Source: Bigelowiella natans CCMP2755 (taxonomy: Eukaryota; Cercozoa; Chlorarachniophyceae). From it: DNA of 64,000 nt. Where the stretch lies: assembly GCA_000320545.1 (NCBI GenBank), contig ADNK01001509.1, positions 1 through 64,000 of the forward strand. Direction: 5' to 3'. Shown here in pieces: positions 33,407 through 45,770 of this stretch; the first letter of the stretch is position 1, and each line of letters starts with the position of its first letter. The notes below the pieces were generated by a model. The model was not told the DNA's origin, did not search any database, and was given only the letters and a program-made list of their open reading frames with translations. Both the position numbers and the translations under genes were made by a program.

Positions 33407-33670
33407 TACAATACATATATAAATCTTATGTTGTTGATGATAAATGGTGCGGGGCGTCCAAGATACTCTTTGACCGGAGTGTGGGAGAACAAACATGCAG
33501 CAAGACTACTACTGTGCATGTGGTGGTAGAAATCGCCTGATAGCATCTTACATGAAGCAGCTAGTTGACATTTCTCCCTACCCCCTCCCCCCCTCCCCCT
33601 TCCTTTAAATTCTATGACCATCGTCGATGCGCTAATTTTCGCCGAGATGGGTCGAGATGATGCTGAGTAA

Positions 33671-33717
<47 letters not shown>

Positions 33718-33908
33718 CATAAAAGCAAATGTCTTCAAGCAGCAGGAGAAATAGTTGTCCCCATTAGGAAACAAATACTCCCGTTGAAGGAGCAGAATAT
33801 GATCTTCGTTTCTTCTCTCGAAATGACACGACTCGTCTCACTGATAATCGCAAAGTCGTACGTGCAAACACTACCTGCAACTCCAAGATGCAGAGTCTTT
33901 TCCCCCTA

Positions 33909-33945
<37 letters not shown>

Positions 33946-34870
33946 CGAATTCATGCGCACACACGCACAGAAGAATTATATAACTATCAGCAAAAACAAA
34001 CACCCCAGCCTTCTTCTCTCACTACAGAGTCTTTCCAAAAGGTAGCACTTTACTCGAATGTTGCATGAAATAGCAGCTAGTTCCCAACATATCACCATCG
34101 TAGAAGAAAATCCCGTGATTTCAATGCATATTCTACCAATGTTTTCTGTGAAGCAAACTCACATCCTCCCACCAAAAATGACGCTATTCGGAATACAAAC
34201 TCCACAGACTATCGTCTACTCTCAATTCATCGATGCGAACATCCTTCGCAACTTAAATATTCAAACGTCCATTGCGGTAGTTCTCTTTCGATATGTGTCT
34301 AACATCATATGACCCAGAAGTGCTGATCTCTCACAACTTTCTCTGAGAAGTAAAAAATAGCTTGGGGAACACCAGCCTTTAAGGCGTTGCCTAAACAAAA
34401 GAATAATATAAATGTAAATATAAACATTTCTATATATACATATATAATATTACGTGTTGATTCATGGCGAAATAGACAAACCAGCATCATCTCTCGACTC
34501 TCAAACATCGATAGGATCAATGGCGCTGAGAAAGACTATATGCCAGAAAACGTAGTACTCGATGTTTGCGATCCTCCATGATGAAGAACAGCACTCAGAC
34601 GGGGAAAGAGCACATCGTGCGGCACGTCGTAATCGCACTTGTAAATCCTATGGTAGCAAAGAAACGAGGTTGCGTGTAACACTGGAAAGATCATCTAGTA
34701 GTGAAACACGCTCGCTGGGGACTTCTTCTTCGCATAACATGATCGAGGGGGGGGAATCAGGAGGGTTTTATAAAGTGCGACCAAGGAGAGACAGAGGGAG
34801 GGAGAGCGCGAGAGAGACATGAAATGGATTATCGCAACAGAACGATGTGGGGTTATTCATCAATTCTGCA
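32190..34870. other. Repeat-rich spacer with no firmly supported gene
   Basis: Contains (TA)n at 32272-32307, (GT)n at 32585-32623, (CCA)n near 32760-32792, poly-G near 33090, (TA)n at 33378-33403, (GA)n at 33673-33708 and (CA)n at 33911-33942. A 62-codon plus frame at 33149-33337 encodes a hydrophobic helix (LAIVLVAVVVAGYLFF), and a plus frame at 34058-34312 has reasonable composition; either could be an exon, but no splice chain supports them. N-terminal exons of the FkbM gene probably lie here too. Confidence 0.4.
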
Positions 34871-34875
34871 CAACA

Positions 34876-35348
34876 CTAAAGCAGCAGCTTTTGCCTTCTC
34901 TCTTTGAGCGCTTCATGCCATATAGAGCCCCATTTTTGGCCTCCACGCCTTATCGCAGCTTCAGCATCAGCAGCCACCATTGAAAAGGAAGAAGAAGAAG
35001 AAGAAGAAGAAGAAGAAGAAGAAATAGGCCTCCTTAAAGCAGCCTGCCGACTATTATGACGACGAGAATGGCTACTGCTATGATTATGCGAGTCGTCTCC
35101 ATCTTTATCGCCACCACCGGGGGCAAAGTTCGGGTGAGATTGTGAGAGGAAAGCTGATAAAAGTGGCTGCAAGAACTCTTGTTTTTCATGGCGATTGCTA
35201 TCACCGACGCCGCAATCGTTGACTTCGTCGTCGTAGCCGTCGCAGCAGTGCGTTTTCCTAGCAGCTCTGATGTGACATCAATCAAGGAATCAATCGGTTG
35301 TCAGTAGGGTAAAAAATACCGCACTACTGCTCGGTATTCTTCCTTCTA

Positions 35349-35387
<39 letters not shown>

Positions 35388-35389
35388 TG

Positions 35390-35423
<34 letters not shown>

Positions 35424-36373
35424 GTGAGAGCGAGAAGGAAGACTAGGGAGGAGCGAAGAGTTGTTGCGAGATTACACGCGAGCGAGTGATAGAAGAAGAA
35501 GAAGAAGAAGAGAGAGAGAGAGAGAGAGAGCGATTAGGGGGGGGGGGGGGGGGGGGTTCCAGCAGCCACGCTAAAGGGTTGCCATCATCTCTTTTCCTCT
35601 TCATCCTTTTCCTTAGCTTTCCGTCTCCCTCCTTCTCTCTCTGGCGGCGTCGCCTGATGTCATTCTGCCCAATATCGAGCGGCGTGTCGCAGGGTCTGAA
35701 CGACCTCACATCGATGATCGCGCGCAGGTTTAGATGCCGGAGCGCTACGATCTGGCGAAAATAGCAACAAGAAGGAGGAGGGGCTGGTGTATTCGTTTGC
35801 AAACATCCTACTCTTAGGAATGAGTAGAGGAATAAAACATAGGCAGGCTCTCTCTCCAGAAGACGGCTGTCCTGCGTCAATCGGAAATACTCATCTTTTT
35901 CCTTTGTTCATATTAGGAGCATTCATTGTCCCTCCTCCCCCCCCCTCCTCCTCTTTTTAACTGACTCTGAAGAGGCAAGGTACTCTAACAATTTTTGTAA
36001 TAATGCTTTATAACCCCCCCCCTGCTATTACTAGTAAGAATACTACTACCAGGCTACAAGCCAGTCTTATGGCGTGGGTTTGGGAGAGAAGGCCTGAGGA
36101 TTGAAAAACGAAGAAGATGTAGAGGATAATGGAGGAGAGGGAGAGGAAGAAGGGGAAGAGGGACAGGGAGGAGGATGAAGAGATAGAGTAATATCGTTAT
36201 TATTGTTTTTTCCTTTGTAGTGGCGGTCATGATTGTCGAAGTAGCAAATGCCCGACAACATCAAAACACACCTTTTGCTCCAAGCGATCCAAATCCAATA
36301 TACCTGCACAGGCATCGAGGATGGAGGAGGAGGAGAGGGGGTATGAGACATGTCGATATATTAGATGTGTGTA

Positions 36374-36437
<64 letters not shown>

Positions 36438-36440
36438 ATA

Positions 36441-36484
<44 letters not shown>

Positions 36485-37085
36485 GCGCATCACACGAAAC
36501 ATGAAACATGAAGACACTAAGGCCATGGTAGAGGGTGGAGAGTTATACAGAGGCTTGGCTGAAGATCCAGTAACATCATCATCGTGTCGCAAGAAATCCT
36601 CCAAAGCTTTAGGAAGCACCGTCTTTTCCCTCGTATCCATTGACAATGACGACGACGATGAAGGAGAAGGTTGTGACGGCAAGCACCAAAAACCAGTGTG
36701 CAAAATGGAGGGAGGGTAATAGCCTGGGATAGGAAAGATGGAAGGGCTCACTCCAATCCTGCAATAACAACAACAACAACACACATCAATACCCAGCAGA
36801 AGAGGAAGATGGACGACGATAACCTATGCTAAATCATCACACAAGTGACCCCCCCCCCCCCCTCCCTTTCACTTATCATCTGCTTCTCGTGCTTCTTACA
36901 TACAGTAGAGGGGTTGGTCTTGGCAGGTGTTGTGGGGCTCTGTGGGTTGCTTTATCTAGTAATGGAATCGGAGGCAGTAGTAACCACTTCGTTCTTGCCG
37001 TCTCATGGCTGAGGGAGAGAAAGAGAAAGAGGGGAGGGAGGGGGGGGAGAGGGAGATGCATCAGAAGTAAGTTTATGAAAATTGT

Positions 37086-37140
<55 letters not shown>

Positions 37141-37215
37141 CACACACTAAGATTTCATGTGTGATATTTCACTTTGATACGTTTGTCTTCGTTAAAATGA
37201 ACCCAAAGCACGATT

Positions 37216-37273
<58 letters not shown>

Positions 37274-38882
37274 TGTGTGTGTCCTTGACAGTCTGCTACC
37301 TAGAAGTGAACAATGGCCACCTGATAATACCAAATACTAATTTCAACTCAAATGGCTCACATTTCCTTTGCATTGGGGGAGGAAACACCGTAAATCGCTC
37401 AGATCACGCCCTTGGGGGAAAAACAATGAATGAAGATCGCAGGAAATGATACGTCGTATTACATCCACTCTTCAATCTCCCGAAAGCCCACGGTGTCATT
37501 CTCGCCGCCCATCTTCAACGCTGCTGCCTCGCTGCTAAGTCCTCGTCCTGCTTCTTTAGAGTCCGAGAGGGAAGAGGGGGTATTGAGCGGGGAGGAGGTG
37601 GAAGAAGCGCGGGAGGAGGAGCAATGAAGTTTTTCAAACAGATCTGGAAAATCTCTGCGAAGCTCAGCTTTCAATCTGGAGGGCATGCATGAGGGGAGGA
37701 GGTATCCGTTTACGCCAATGCCTATTATTTAGTGTTTCATCACACACAGTCAGCGTAGATCTTGTAAGCTCACCGCAGCCACGATTATAAGAATTATGGT
37801 AAATGATGGATTTTGCTAAATATAATATTTGTAGTGCTGCGGTGAGGGCAAGAGGGTAAGGAGGCATCATCCTTTGCCAACACATACTTTTTATCAATGA
37901 AAAAGGAAGTGTATTTTTTGCTTGAAGTAATCCTCCAGACAAAGGCATGCGAATCTTGGAAAACACTCAAAATTAAAGAGAAAACTACGAAAACTTTTCT
38001 GTTCCGGGAATGCATGTTTAGGGTTTAAATAAGTTATCTTTATTTTGTATCGATCTAGATTTTCTTGAAGCATTCCTGTCGCACTACATGGAATGCTGAG
38101 ATGCTCAGCAATGTGATATCCATCCAGGCAAAACAAATTGAAGACTAGCAAATGAGCCCCTGTTCGTTATTGCAATAAATCAGTCATCACAGGTGCCAAC
38201 ATTACAAAGAGGCCTATTTAAGAATAGGAGATGCATGAAAAAAATTGGAATAATAGCGATGTCAATGGGAGCCAGGACGTGATAAGATATCGATGTTAAT
38301 ATGACAGAGGTGGGTAATTCTCCTTCAATATTCAGACATGGAGGGAGACTCAAAGCACAATAAATCTTATAGCTAACCTCGGGAAGCCTCAAGGCAGTCG
38401 ATAATCTCTCGGTATCTCGTAAGTTGTTCCCTTTCCCCTACCCTGCTTTCTGGTCCAACAGCCACTTCGGACTGTTGTTGTTGTCCTGTCCTTGGAGAAC
38501 CTTGCTTCTCCTCTCTCTCCGCGGAGCCCTCCACGTCGCTCGGGAGAACTCGTCTTCGAAAGACATTGGAACGGATACCTGAGAAATTAGTGCATGTAAA
38601 CTTCATTTTTTTTTTTAAATAGTTAGCCCTTTCATCTTGTCCGCAGGAGGTCTTCTCGCCAATTCTAACAATACTATAACGTACCCTTGATTGCAAAACG
38701 GGTTGTTCTTGTTGTTGATGATGATGGTGGTGGTAAATGGAGCTCAACAAGACGCCGAACGAGCGGGAGAAGCTCCTCATGCGTTGCGAAGGTGATTCTA
38801 AGTTATAAGCAACCATTACGTAGGCAAGCATCTCTGCACCCTCGGGTGAGATCCATGTGTTGCGAAAAACTCCATTATTCAT
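34876..38882 (-). CDS. Multi-exon protein of unknown function
   Basis: Several minus-strand exons share coding character and good splice signals: 38882-38694 (MNNGVFRNTWISPEG, then EMLAYVMVAYNLESPSQRMR), about 38575-38375 (Glu/Gln-rich), about 37686-37459 (KAELRRDFPDLFEKL), about 36740-36500 (a Ser/Pro-rich exon containing KTVLPKALEDFLRHDDDVTG), about 36308-36275 (ILDLDRLEQK), about 35880-35810 (LTQDSRLLEREPAYVLFLYS), about 35758-35570 (IVALRHLNLRAIIDVRSFRP, then very basic) and about 35275-34876 (HEKQEFLQPLLSAFLSQSHP, a coded Ser run, EAAIRRGGQKWGSIWHEALK, stop). Not all phases could be reconciled, notably 38694/38575, so one or two exons may be misassigned or belong to a second gene. I do not recognise the family. 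A GAA repeat encodes the Ser run in the last exon. Confidence 0.5.
35349..35414. repeat. Two (TA)n tracts
   Basis: Two TA runs are separated by a short GTGTATA spacer, inside an intron of the unrecognised minus-strand gene. A GA run and a poly-G run follow at 35513-35557. Confidence 0.95.
36378..36483. repeat. Compound (CT)n-(CA)n-(TA)n microsatellite
   Basis: Three dinucleotide motifs in direct succession. A companion pair lies at 37084-37138 ((GT)n-(GA)n) and 37221-37283 ((CT)n-(GT)n). Confidence 0.95.
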
Positions 38883-38894
38883 CCTGTTACTACC

Positions 38895-40080
38895 TTACAG
38901 CCTTTCCCCTGGCCTGCTTTAAGGATATCGCCAGTGAAAGAACTGGTTGGACATCTCCCCGCGACCCACATGCGAGGAAGCACACGTGACCGGAGGCTCC
39001 ATCCCCTGTGCTCTTCATCTCCTCTCCCACGCAAGCGCAGAGCTCCAGCAGTTTTCTGGGAGAACATCTGGCAACTCTTTGCAGCCGTTTTTACCCAAAA
39101 AAACCACACACGCAGATGTTCCAGTCTGAAATGCAGGCGATTTCCTGTGGTGGTCGGCAAGACTTGTGTGCACAGAGCAGCACAGATGCATGAACGCACT
39201 GATGCACACGGACGCTGACGACATGCACATGCTGCACTGCAGCATGAGCATTGAAAGGCGCAATGCATGTGCGTCATGCTAGCATGGAGCAGCCTGCCAA
39301 TGTGGTGCGTTCGATCCTTGCAATGGGCACAGCTAGACAGTGATGGAATGCACATTCCACGCATGTTGCATTGCATGCGAGATTGCATCGCACGTCTGAG
39401 GGATGCTCATCACACGGACGTGCAAAAGACACAATGCACATGGAACGTGCATTCCATTGCTGTTTCTGTTTCAATCGACGATCAAGTGACAACATGCACG
39501 TCAGGAATGCCAGAGTGAATCATCAATTCCAAAACTTGTGGCAATGCGGCGGAGATCGACGCGTGCGACGCGCGAAACGATGAGAGACCTGGTGCACAAC
39601 TGTGACATCTAGAAGTGACAATTGTGAACAATGCTAGAATGTGGTCTGACATGGCTAGCTACTTAGGTTCACATGGTGTCTGGACATGCTGCAGCAAGCA
39701 CGTCTTGCTAGATGTGCCTGGATGCTAGCATGCAACTAGGCAAGCACACCGCACGTCACGTGGCGTCGATGTATGAGCGACATGTCTAGATGTGCCCGCG
39801 CTAGCGCGAGCTTGATCGCGACCACCACAGCGCTTGAACTGCATGCAGCTAGCAAAGTCCGCACATGCAACATGTGCATGCATCGCATGCAATGGGCATT
39901 GTGACTGAACGATTCAATACAACTTGAATTGGTCAGAGCACGATTGCTGGCGCGCGTACGCTGGTCATCTCGCGATGTGCGTTGCGATTATTTCACGTTC
40001 AGACATGGTACGGCACGTACAGCATGCATGTACCATTGTCTTTCAAAAAGTCGCACAGCAATGAATGACATGACTTTTGA
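38895..40080. repeat. Compositional island C
   Basis: Microsatellite-free and dense in GCATGC, GCTAGC, TGCACG and similar words, with CATGCTAGCATGGA at 39275-39288 and TGTCTAGATGTG at 39783-39794. Many overlapping short frames exist on both strands, none convincing. The flanks change sharply: coding/microsatellite sequence on the left, AT-rich sequence after 40080. Confidence 0.55.
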
Positions 40081-40769
40081 TGACATAGTCATAAACTGAT
40101 ATTCCTACCAAACATAATTATGCTTTGTAAAAATATGTCGTACATCTACACATAGATTCAGGCAATCATGTGATACCTGAAGTATTCAGTGACGACTCTG
40201 TCATGTTACTGCTATTATTTGCGGTGGTAGCGGCCTTCATTTTCTTCAAATATCCCGGCTTTAAAAGTCTACGAACCATCGTGTACAAAGTATGCCAGCA
40301 ATGAAGAACAAAGTGTTAATCACATGTGTGACGGATAAAATACAATACGAAGATCTGTCTCATGAATTACAAATGAACACCTGCTTCTAAAGATACTATT
40401 CAGGATTTATACTTTACAATAAAGTAATCTTGAAAATTTATGTAATGTACGTACTCTTCTGGGGGAATCTTCCAGGGGACCGGCTCGTTCTTGGAAGATA
40501 AAATGAGAAATTATTTTCATCTTGAATCAACAAACACAAAACTGATCTTAGATACCAATGACGGCACGGGGGGTTCTCTTGAAAACTTCGGAGCTCCAGT
40601 GATAATCTCGTCCGAGTTCACACTCGAAAATATATTTTCCGACTCACTGGGTCGATTGGCTGTGCGCAGCTTCGTGTGGACAAAGCGACACCTACTTCCC
40701 CAGCTGCATCTCCTGATAAGAAGACATGAGGAGGCCCATCACAAATTACCCAAACGATTTTTAAAAGAA
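40081..40769. other. AT-rich stretch with one weak plus-strand frame
   Basis: Stops in all frames until 40491-40799, where a 102-codon plus frame is open (for example IISSEFTLENIFSDSLGRLA). It overlaps the antisense second exon of the small membrane protein below and is not supported by splice sites or a recognised family. Confidence 0.35.
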
Positions 40770-40999
40770 TTAAGACCCTTGGAGAAAGTCTCTGCATAAA
40801 GGTGCATCGTCGCGAGGTAGGAGCAGCTAATGCAGCATGACAAAGAATGAGGCGGATTAAAGACGATAAAAGAACTTTATCTACCCACCTTGTTCCGAGG
40901 CCGATCGTGAAACTTGCTTAAAAACCCAGTACAAACAACTGTTGCAATGACAGCTAAGCCTACCACAGCGTTGCATGCCCACCCGCCCCACCCGGGCAT
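40770..40999 (-). CDS. Possible 55-residue single-pass membrane protein
   Basis: Exon 1 is 40999-40889: an ATG followed by 37 codons with one hydrophobic helix (VVGLAVIATVVCTGF), then a basic segment (SKFHDRPRNK) and a GTGGGT donor. Exon 2 is 40826-40770, joined in phase 0 (LLLPRDDAPLCRDFLQGS, TAA). Size, an N-terminal Trp-rich start and a single helix followed by basic residues recall small accessory subunits of respiratory complexes, but the resemblance is only to type. The 62-nt intron has a proper acceptor (CATTAG). Confidence 0.45.
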
Positions 41000-41658
41000 A
41001 CTGTCGGATGGGGAGGTGCACTAGTTCTCGTGCGAGGCTGTCGACAAATTATCCAGAGATAAGCAGTGACATCTAGGACAGAAATACACCGAAATACATG
41101 TGAATTAGGATTCGCGACTTGCCATTATGGGCAATGAATTAAGAAAATGTAAAAATACGAGTATTGTTGTGCCACGATCTCCTCCCCGGACAAACCGGAT
41201 GAGAATTCCTCCTACAAACTTCCTAAAAGTATATGTCTAGAAAGCCTTATCAAGGTTTGATCTAAGAAAGAAACGCATAATCGAACATACGCGAAGAATA
41301 ATTGATAATATTAGATATTTACTCGATAAAATAAATTCTACATGTAAGAACAGCAAACTCGATCGGTGATCCAAAAGATTGCCAGACACAAGCACGACTT
41401 ATCAGAGCGAACTCACGTGCCCCCTGCAGTGCACGCCGATTTGAAGAATGCGGCGTCTTCACGTCTGTACATATATGCACACACAAGAGAGGGAGTGACA
41501 ATATTGGAAAATTGTGCACGAACATAACATATTTACCGAAAAAGTGGCGCGATCATTCTAACAAAACAGAACGATGATGACGGAGATGCGATGTTTAAAA
41601 ATGAGTGCTCTTAGCTTCACCTCATCTGCCATAATTTCTCTTTTTCCCATACTATTAG

Positions 41659-42756
41659 CTTCTGAGGAGACACCCGCGGCTGTGGATTTCACGAGCTTTG
41701 GTGTTAGCCTCGAAAGGAGGTCTGGGTGCGGCTGCAGGTCTTAGTGCAACTGCCTGCTTCGTATCAGTCGGATTCTATCCTTTTCACTCTTCTATGGCTT
41801 CCCCTCTACCCCCCTCAACGCCTTCATCTTGTACCACAACCTCTTCAACAACGACCCCCCTGTCTTCGGCCTCTCCTCCACGTCAGCACCAGTCTCCCCC
41901 ATTTCTTTTAATATCTGAAAACGAGTCTCTTGTCGAAGGGGTTCGTGTGCGCATGCTCTCACAGGGTGACGTCACATCACATCCCCATCGTGTCGGTGGC
42001 CATCCGATATTTATGTACGAGGAAAGTGGAGATCAGCTCGAAGAGAGCAGGGAGGGACATGAATCAGCGCCATCAATAAAACGGAGGCGGCGGCGGCGTA
42101 TCTTGAAGCCTCTGATACGGGGTGTGAGGGGAGAGCGAGAACTTCAATTCTACAAGGACGTGCGGCATTCACCTATCCTTAGAGGTAAAATAATACGGAA
42201 ACACCCAAAATGTGTTTATAGTCTAACCGGAAGGTCGATATCCATAATATGTTATGACACACACACACACACATACACAGACATATAAAATATAAATACA
42301 CGCAACATATCAGTGCATCATTCCTTTCCCGTAGCCATTACAGCCTACACCGCAGTATGCAAGCCCTTGAATGGCCCTCTTGAACCCAACAGCTTTAGCA
42401 CTCCTTTCTGAACATAAATATGGTGGCATCAATCAGACATTGTCCCCGAGTTCCACGGTATTGCTACTATCGATGGAAAGGTGAGGACCCCGTTATGAAG
42501 CACCTAATTATCAACATTATCCCGATCATTATCACATCATCGTAGATGTTCCTGGAATTAGAGGACTTGACTGCAGGCTTTGTTCTGCCCTGCATCATCG
42601 ACATCAAAATAGGCCGGTCGGATCCAAACGCGTTTTCAATTTTGGGTCGTTTGCTCCATGTCTCGCATGGGCGCGTACAATGCGAACAATCGAGGAGGGA
42701 GGGGGGGGGAGAAGGGTGCCTGACGATGTTGAAATCGGGAAAATATTCCTAATTTT

Positions 42757-42796
<40 letters not shown>

Positions 42797-44116
42797 TGCT
42801 TCTATGTAGCCGAACGTGGGGTCCTGATGCTTCAGCGGCCAAGATCAGATCTGCTTTGCAAAAGTAGAAGTCACACCGAGACGAAACAATAATTACCACG
42901 AATATAGCCGTCCGTCCCCGAACACATGGCTCCAACCCTTCCGATACGATTCGAGCTCATACAAACCCCTCCATCAGCCGTTTCCTCAGCACCATGACCA
43001 CTGCCCTGCTGACCCGTCCTGTTTAGGTATCGTTATCAATCACACGTCGGCTTTCGTATCGTTGGGATCAGACGACCTGAGAAGAGCGCAATAGAGCCTT
43101 CTCTCTCCCCAGCCGAAGCATCGGTGCCAATGGCAGCCGCAGCAACGCCGCTCCCGTCGTATCATTACGTGGTATATCCGAAAAAGTTTGGCAGGAAGCT
43201 GACCCCGGAGAACGTGGGCAGCGTCGGGTTGTCCAGCTTCATCCCAATGCCGTCTTGTGACGGGGACGAGAACAGCGACAGGAGCGCATCGTCAAAGGCG
43301 GTGATAGCGCAGGCCATTGACAAACTCAGAGAGTAATAATACGATCGATACGAACGGGGGGGATAGGCGTGACGCACGTGTGATGACAGTGATAATGGGT
43401 GCCAACGATGATAATGATGATGACGACGACGATGGTGATGACGATATGGAAAGTGTAATCAAACGACGTGGCACATTAACACTAGCCTCCTTCACGAGGA
43501 GTAGAGCTCCTTTGTACGTGGTGAAGTCCCGGAAGGAGATATAAATATAATATATAAATATATACATATATATATATATATTTTACATTATAACTCCTCG
43601 TCCTCATTAATCAGTATGTCGGCGCGACTCGAGATCGGTGGAGGCAAACACCGCCTTTACTCATCCTCGGTATTCTACCACAACCATGTTCTTCCCGCGT
43701 TTTAAGAAGTGTTGCTATATTTGAGTTCCATTTCTTTTTTTCTCGAGAAAACGATTTTAATGGTGGTGAGATTCAAGCTGAGCACATACAGCATGACATG
43801 ATGCTTGTCATCCATTGAAAAAGATGAAATTGTTGTTTCTGTTCCTACGTGTAATAAGGTGCTGATAGTGTACGAGGGATATCGGCCGGACGATCAGAAA
43901 ACAAAGAGCAGCACAGACAACGACAACTCCACTACCCTATCTCGGAAACCATTATCAGAACCACTGCCGCCGCCTCGTGTTGAAGTCAAATTGATAGATT
44001 TTGCGCACGCACACCCACCGACAGACGGGTCGCCACGAGATGATGATTTCCTTTTTGGACTACATTCACTCATTTCCCACATGTCTAGTCTTCTGGAGTC
44101 CGGGGATAGAAAGTGA
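41659..44116 (+). CDS. Inositol polyphosphate kinase (IPK/IPMK/IP6K family)
   Basis: These kinases phosphorylate inositol phosphates to IP4/IP5 or pyrophosphates. Seven phase-consistent exons: 41659-42184 (disordered start, then RVGGHPIFMYEES and KPLIRGVRGERELQFYKDV), 42437-42480 (IVPEFHGIATIDG), 42546-42616 (ELEDLTAGFVLPCIIDIKIG, the family PxxxDxKxG motif), 42810-42863 (TWGPDASAAKIRSALQ), 43027-43332 (YRYQSHVGFRIVGI, PKKFGRKLTPENV), 43454-43500 and 43824-44116 (VLIVYEG, VKLIDFAHAHP, DDDFLFGLHSLI, stop). PCIIDIKIG and IDFAH carry the lysine and aspartate needed for ATP/metal binding. The usual SSLL before the YEG strand reads CNKVLIVYEG, a deviation. The 5' end is open: 41659 is an acceptor, and the start codon lies upstream (a candidate ATG at 41574 is unproven). 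Confidence 0.9.
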
Positions 44117-44119
44117 TCG

Positions 44120-44735
44120 GAGTAGAGCACGATGATGCACGCACAGAATTTCGGGACGAATAATAAATCCATTCCCTAGTCCTTTGTAACATTTCCTGCT
44201 GTCACGATACACTAGATGCCGTACAGCTAGGACACCATCATCGTCTTCGTAGCGTCAGTCTCGCGTTATTGCGCGGTGCAATTAATCTAATGAATATCTG
44301 GAGATGTATAGCTACGGCGAAATCACAACTGATGGACATGCGGAGCTTTCTCACGATGTATAATACTAATTTGCTTCGAGCGCTACCTATTTAAGATCAA
44401 AGCTTATTAATTGTGCCATAGCAATACCAAATCTACCTCCCCGTGCATGTGCCGCCCGCCATTCGAAAATGAATAACGCGACAGGCGTATTTATAACATA
44501 AGCAATTTTTGAATCGAAGTACGACAAAAGCGCGATATAAATACATGTAGCAGCTGTATTAACAGTGGTACTAATAATGCCTCACTTTTCAAGCATCAGG
44601 TATACAGGGCACTATACTGAACAATGCTAACAGAAGAACCCATTGTGTGCTCTCTACTTGTACATAATCGCACCTCTTTGCACGGTGCTTGCAACAGCTG
44701 CTTGGAGGAGCAGACAACGTTTGGCCTACAACTCA
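44120..44735. other. Intergenic, no gene seen
   Basis: AT-rich with stops in all frames, following the IPK stop. No microsatellite or island texture. Confidence 0.45.
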
Positions 44736-44738
44736 CCG

Positions 44739-45167
44739 CTACATATTCCGACCACCGTTATCCAGAAACTCATGTCTCGCAGAAACATCACTGGCATGCT
44801 GTAGCTCTCTGCTGCTGATGTTATTTCCTTCCTTCAGAATAGTGAGGGAGGACATCAATCCAGTGGTAACACGACCAAACTGCAAAGGAGGTGTGCCGCT
44901 TCTGAACGCAGCACTCTTCTGGTCTCCTTCTACATCGTCCTTGCTCTCATCAATAGCACTGTCGTATTGTTTAGCCTTGCGACTATCCGCACCACTTGTC
45001 TGTCCTCCTCCTTCTCTCCCCCCTCCCCCAGCAGCCACCACCCCACTTGACGCCATTGGAACGCCGCTCCTTTTACTCTTACTTAGGGTACTGAGTGTTG
45101 CCGTCACGGCCGATGAAATTACCTGGTTTATATTGCAAAGTGGATTCAAGCATTCTTCAGTTCTCAT
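44739..45167 (-). CDS. Possible exon, unrecognised
   Basis: 142 open minus-strand codons with hydrophilic, charged composition (DSRKAKQYDSAIDESKDDVE, then TPPLQFGRVTTGLMSSLTIL). The opposite strand over the same DNA reads as Leu/Pro/Ser low complexity, so the minus strand is favoured. No splice partner or family found. From 45170 to 46217 I see no further gene; a poly-C run lies at 45751-45770. Confidence 0.35.
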   Translation of the reverse strand: MRTEECLNPLCNINQVISSAVTATLSTLSKSKRSGVPMASSGVVAAGGGGREGGGQTSGADSRKAKQYDSAIDESKDDVEGDQKSAAFRSGTPPLQFGRVTTGLMSSLTILKEGNNISSRELQHASDVSARHEFLDNGGRNM

Positions 45168-45750
45168 GGAGGAGAAGACACTTTTGTATCATACGGAATG
45201 CGAGAAGCATGCTTAAATATCAAAAGCAAACTGACCTCGTAGTAAAACTTAAAAGGCCAGCTAAGGATCACCATCGTGCAGTTAATTCCCACATCTATGC
45301 ATGCCAGCTGAGGGATATGATTAACGTGTTACTATGTGCTAAAGAGAAGGGATTTTAGAGAGTAACAGATGATGGTTATACTCGACAGCGAGGTCTACAA
45401 GAAAAGCAGATTCGAATTCAAATGCAAATTCGCATTTCAGCAGAAAATGGGGTCTTTCCTGTATCATTCCACCTACCTTTGACATAACGGTTACGAGAAG
45501 GAAATCTGCCTTCCGGGGTCCTCTATATGTAGGATAGGTTCATTTTGTGTTGTCAATGTCGCTACAACAGTGTATTTATAACCGTTTGCTACCCATTTCT
45601 ACCTTGGAGCAAGGATGGCGTACAAGAACCTATTATTGATACGAACAAGAAGAATATACATCTCGGTTTCGTATTGTTATTGTCTTTTTCATCATAGTGA
45701 GAGATTTGCGTTGCTTTAAATTATTTGTATAAAAAACAACCAATGACCTG

Positions 45751-45770
45751 CCCCCCCCCCCCCCCCCCCC
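45751..45770. repeat. Poly-C tract
   Basis: About 20 consecutive C in a non-coding region. A likely site of assembly length error. Confidence 0.95.

Noticed and set aside
38879-39388. 169-codon minus-strand Cys/His-rich ORF in island C
   Set aside because: The Cys/His richness comes from repeated TGCATG words; overlapping frames on both strands look equally open, so it is a composition effect.
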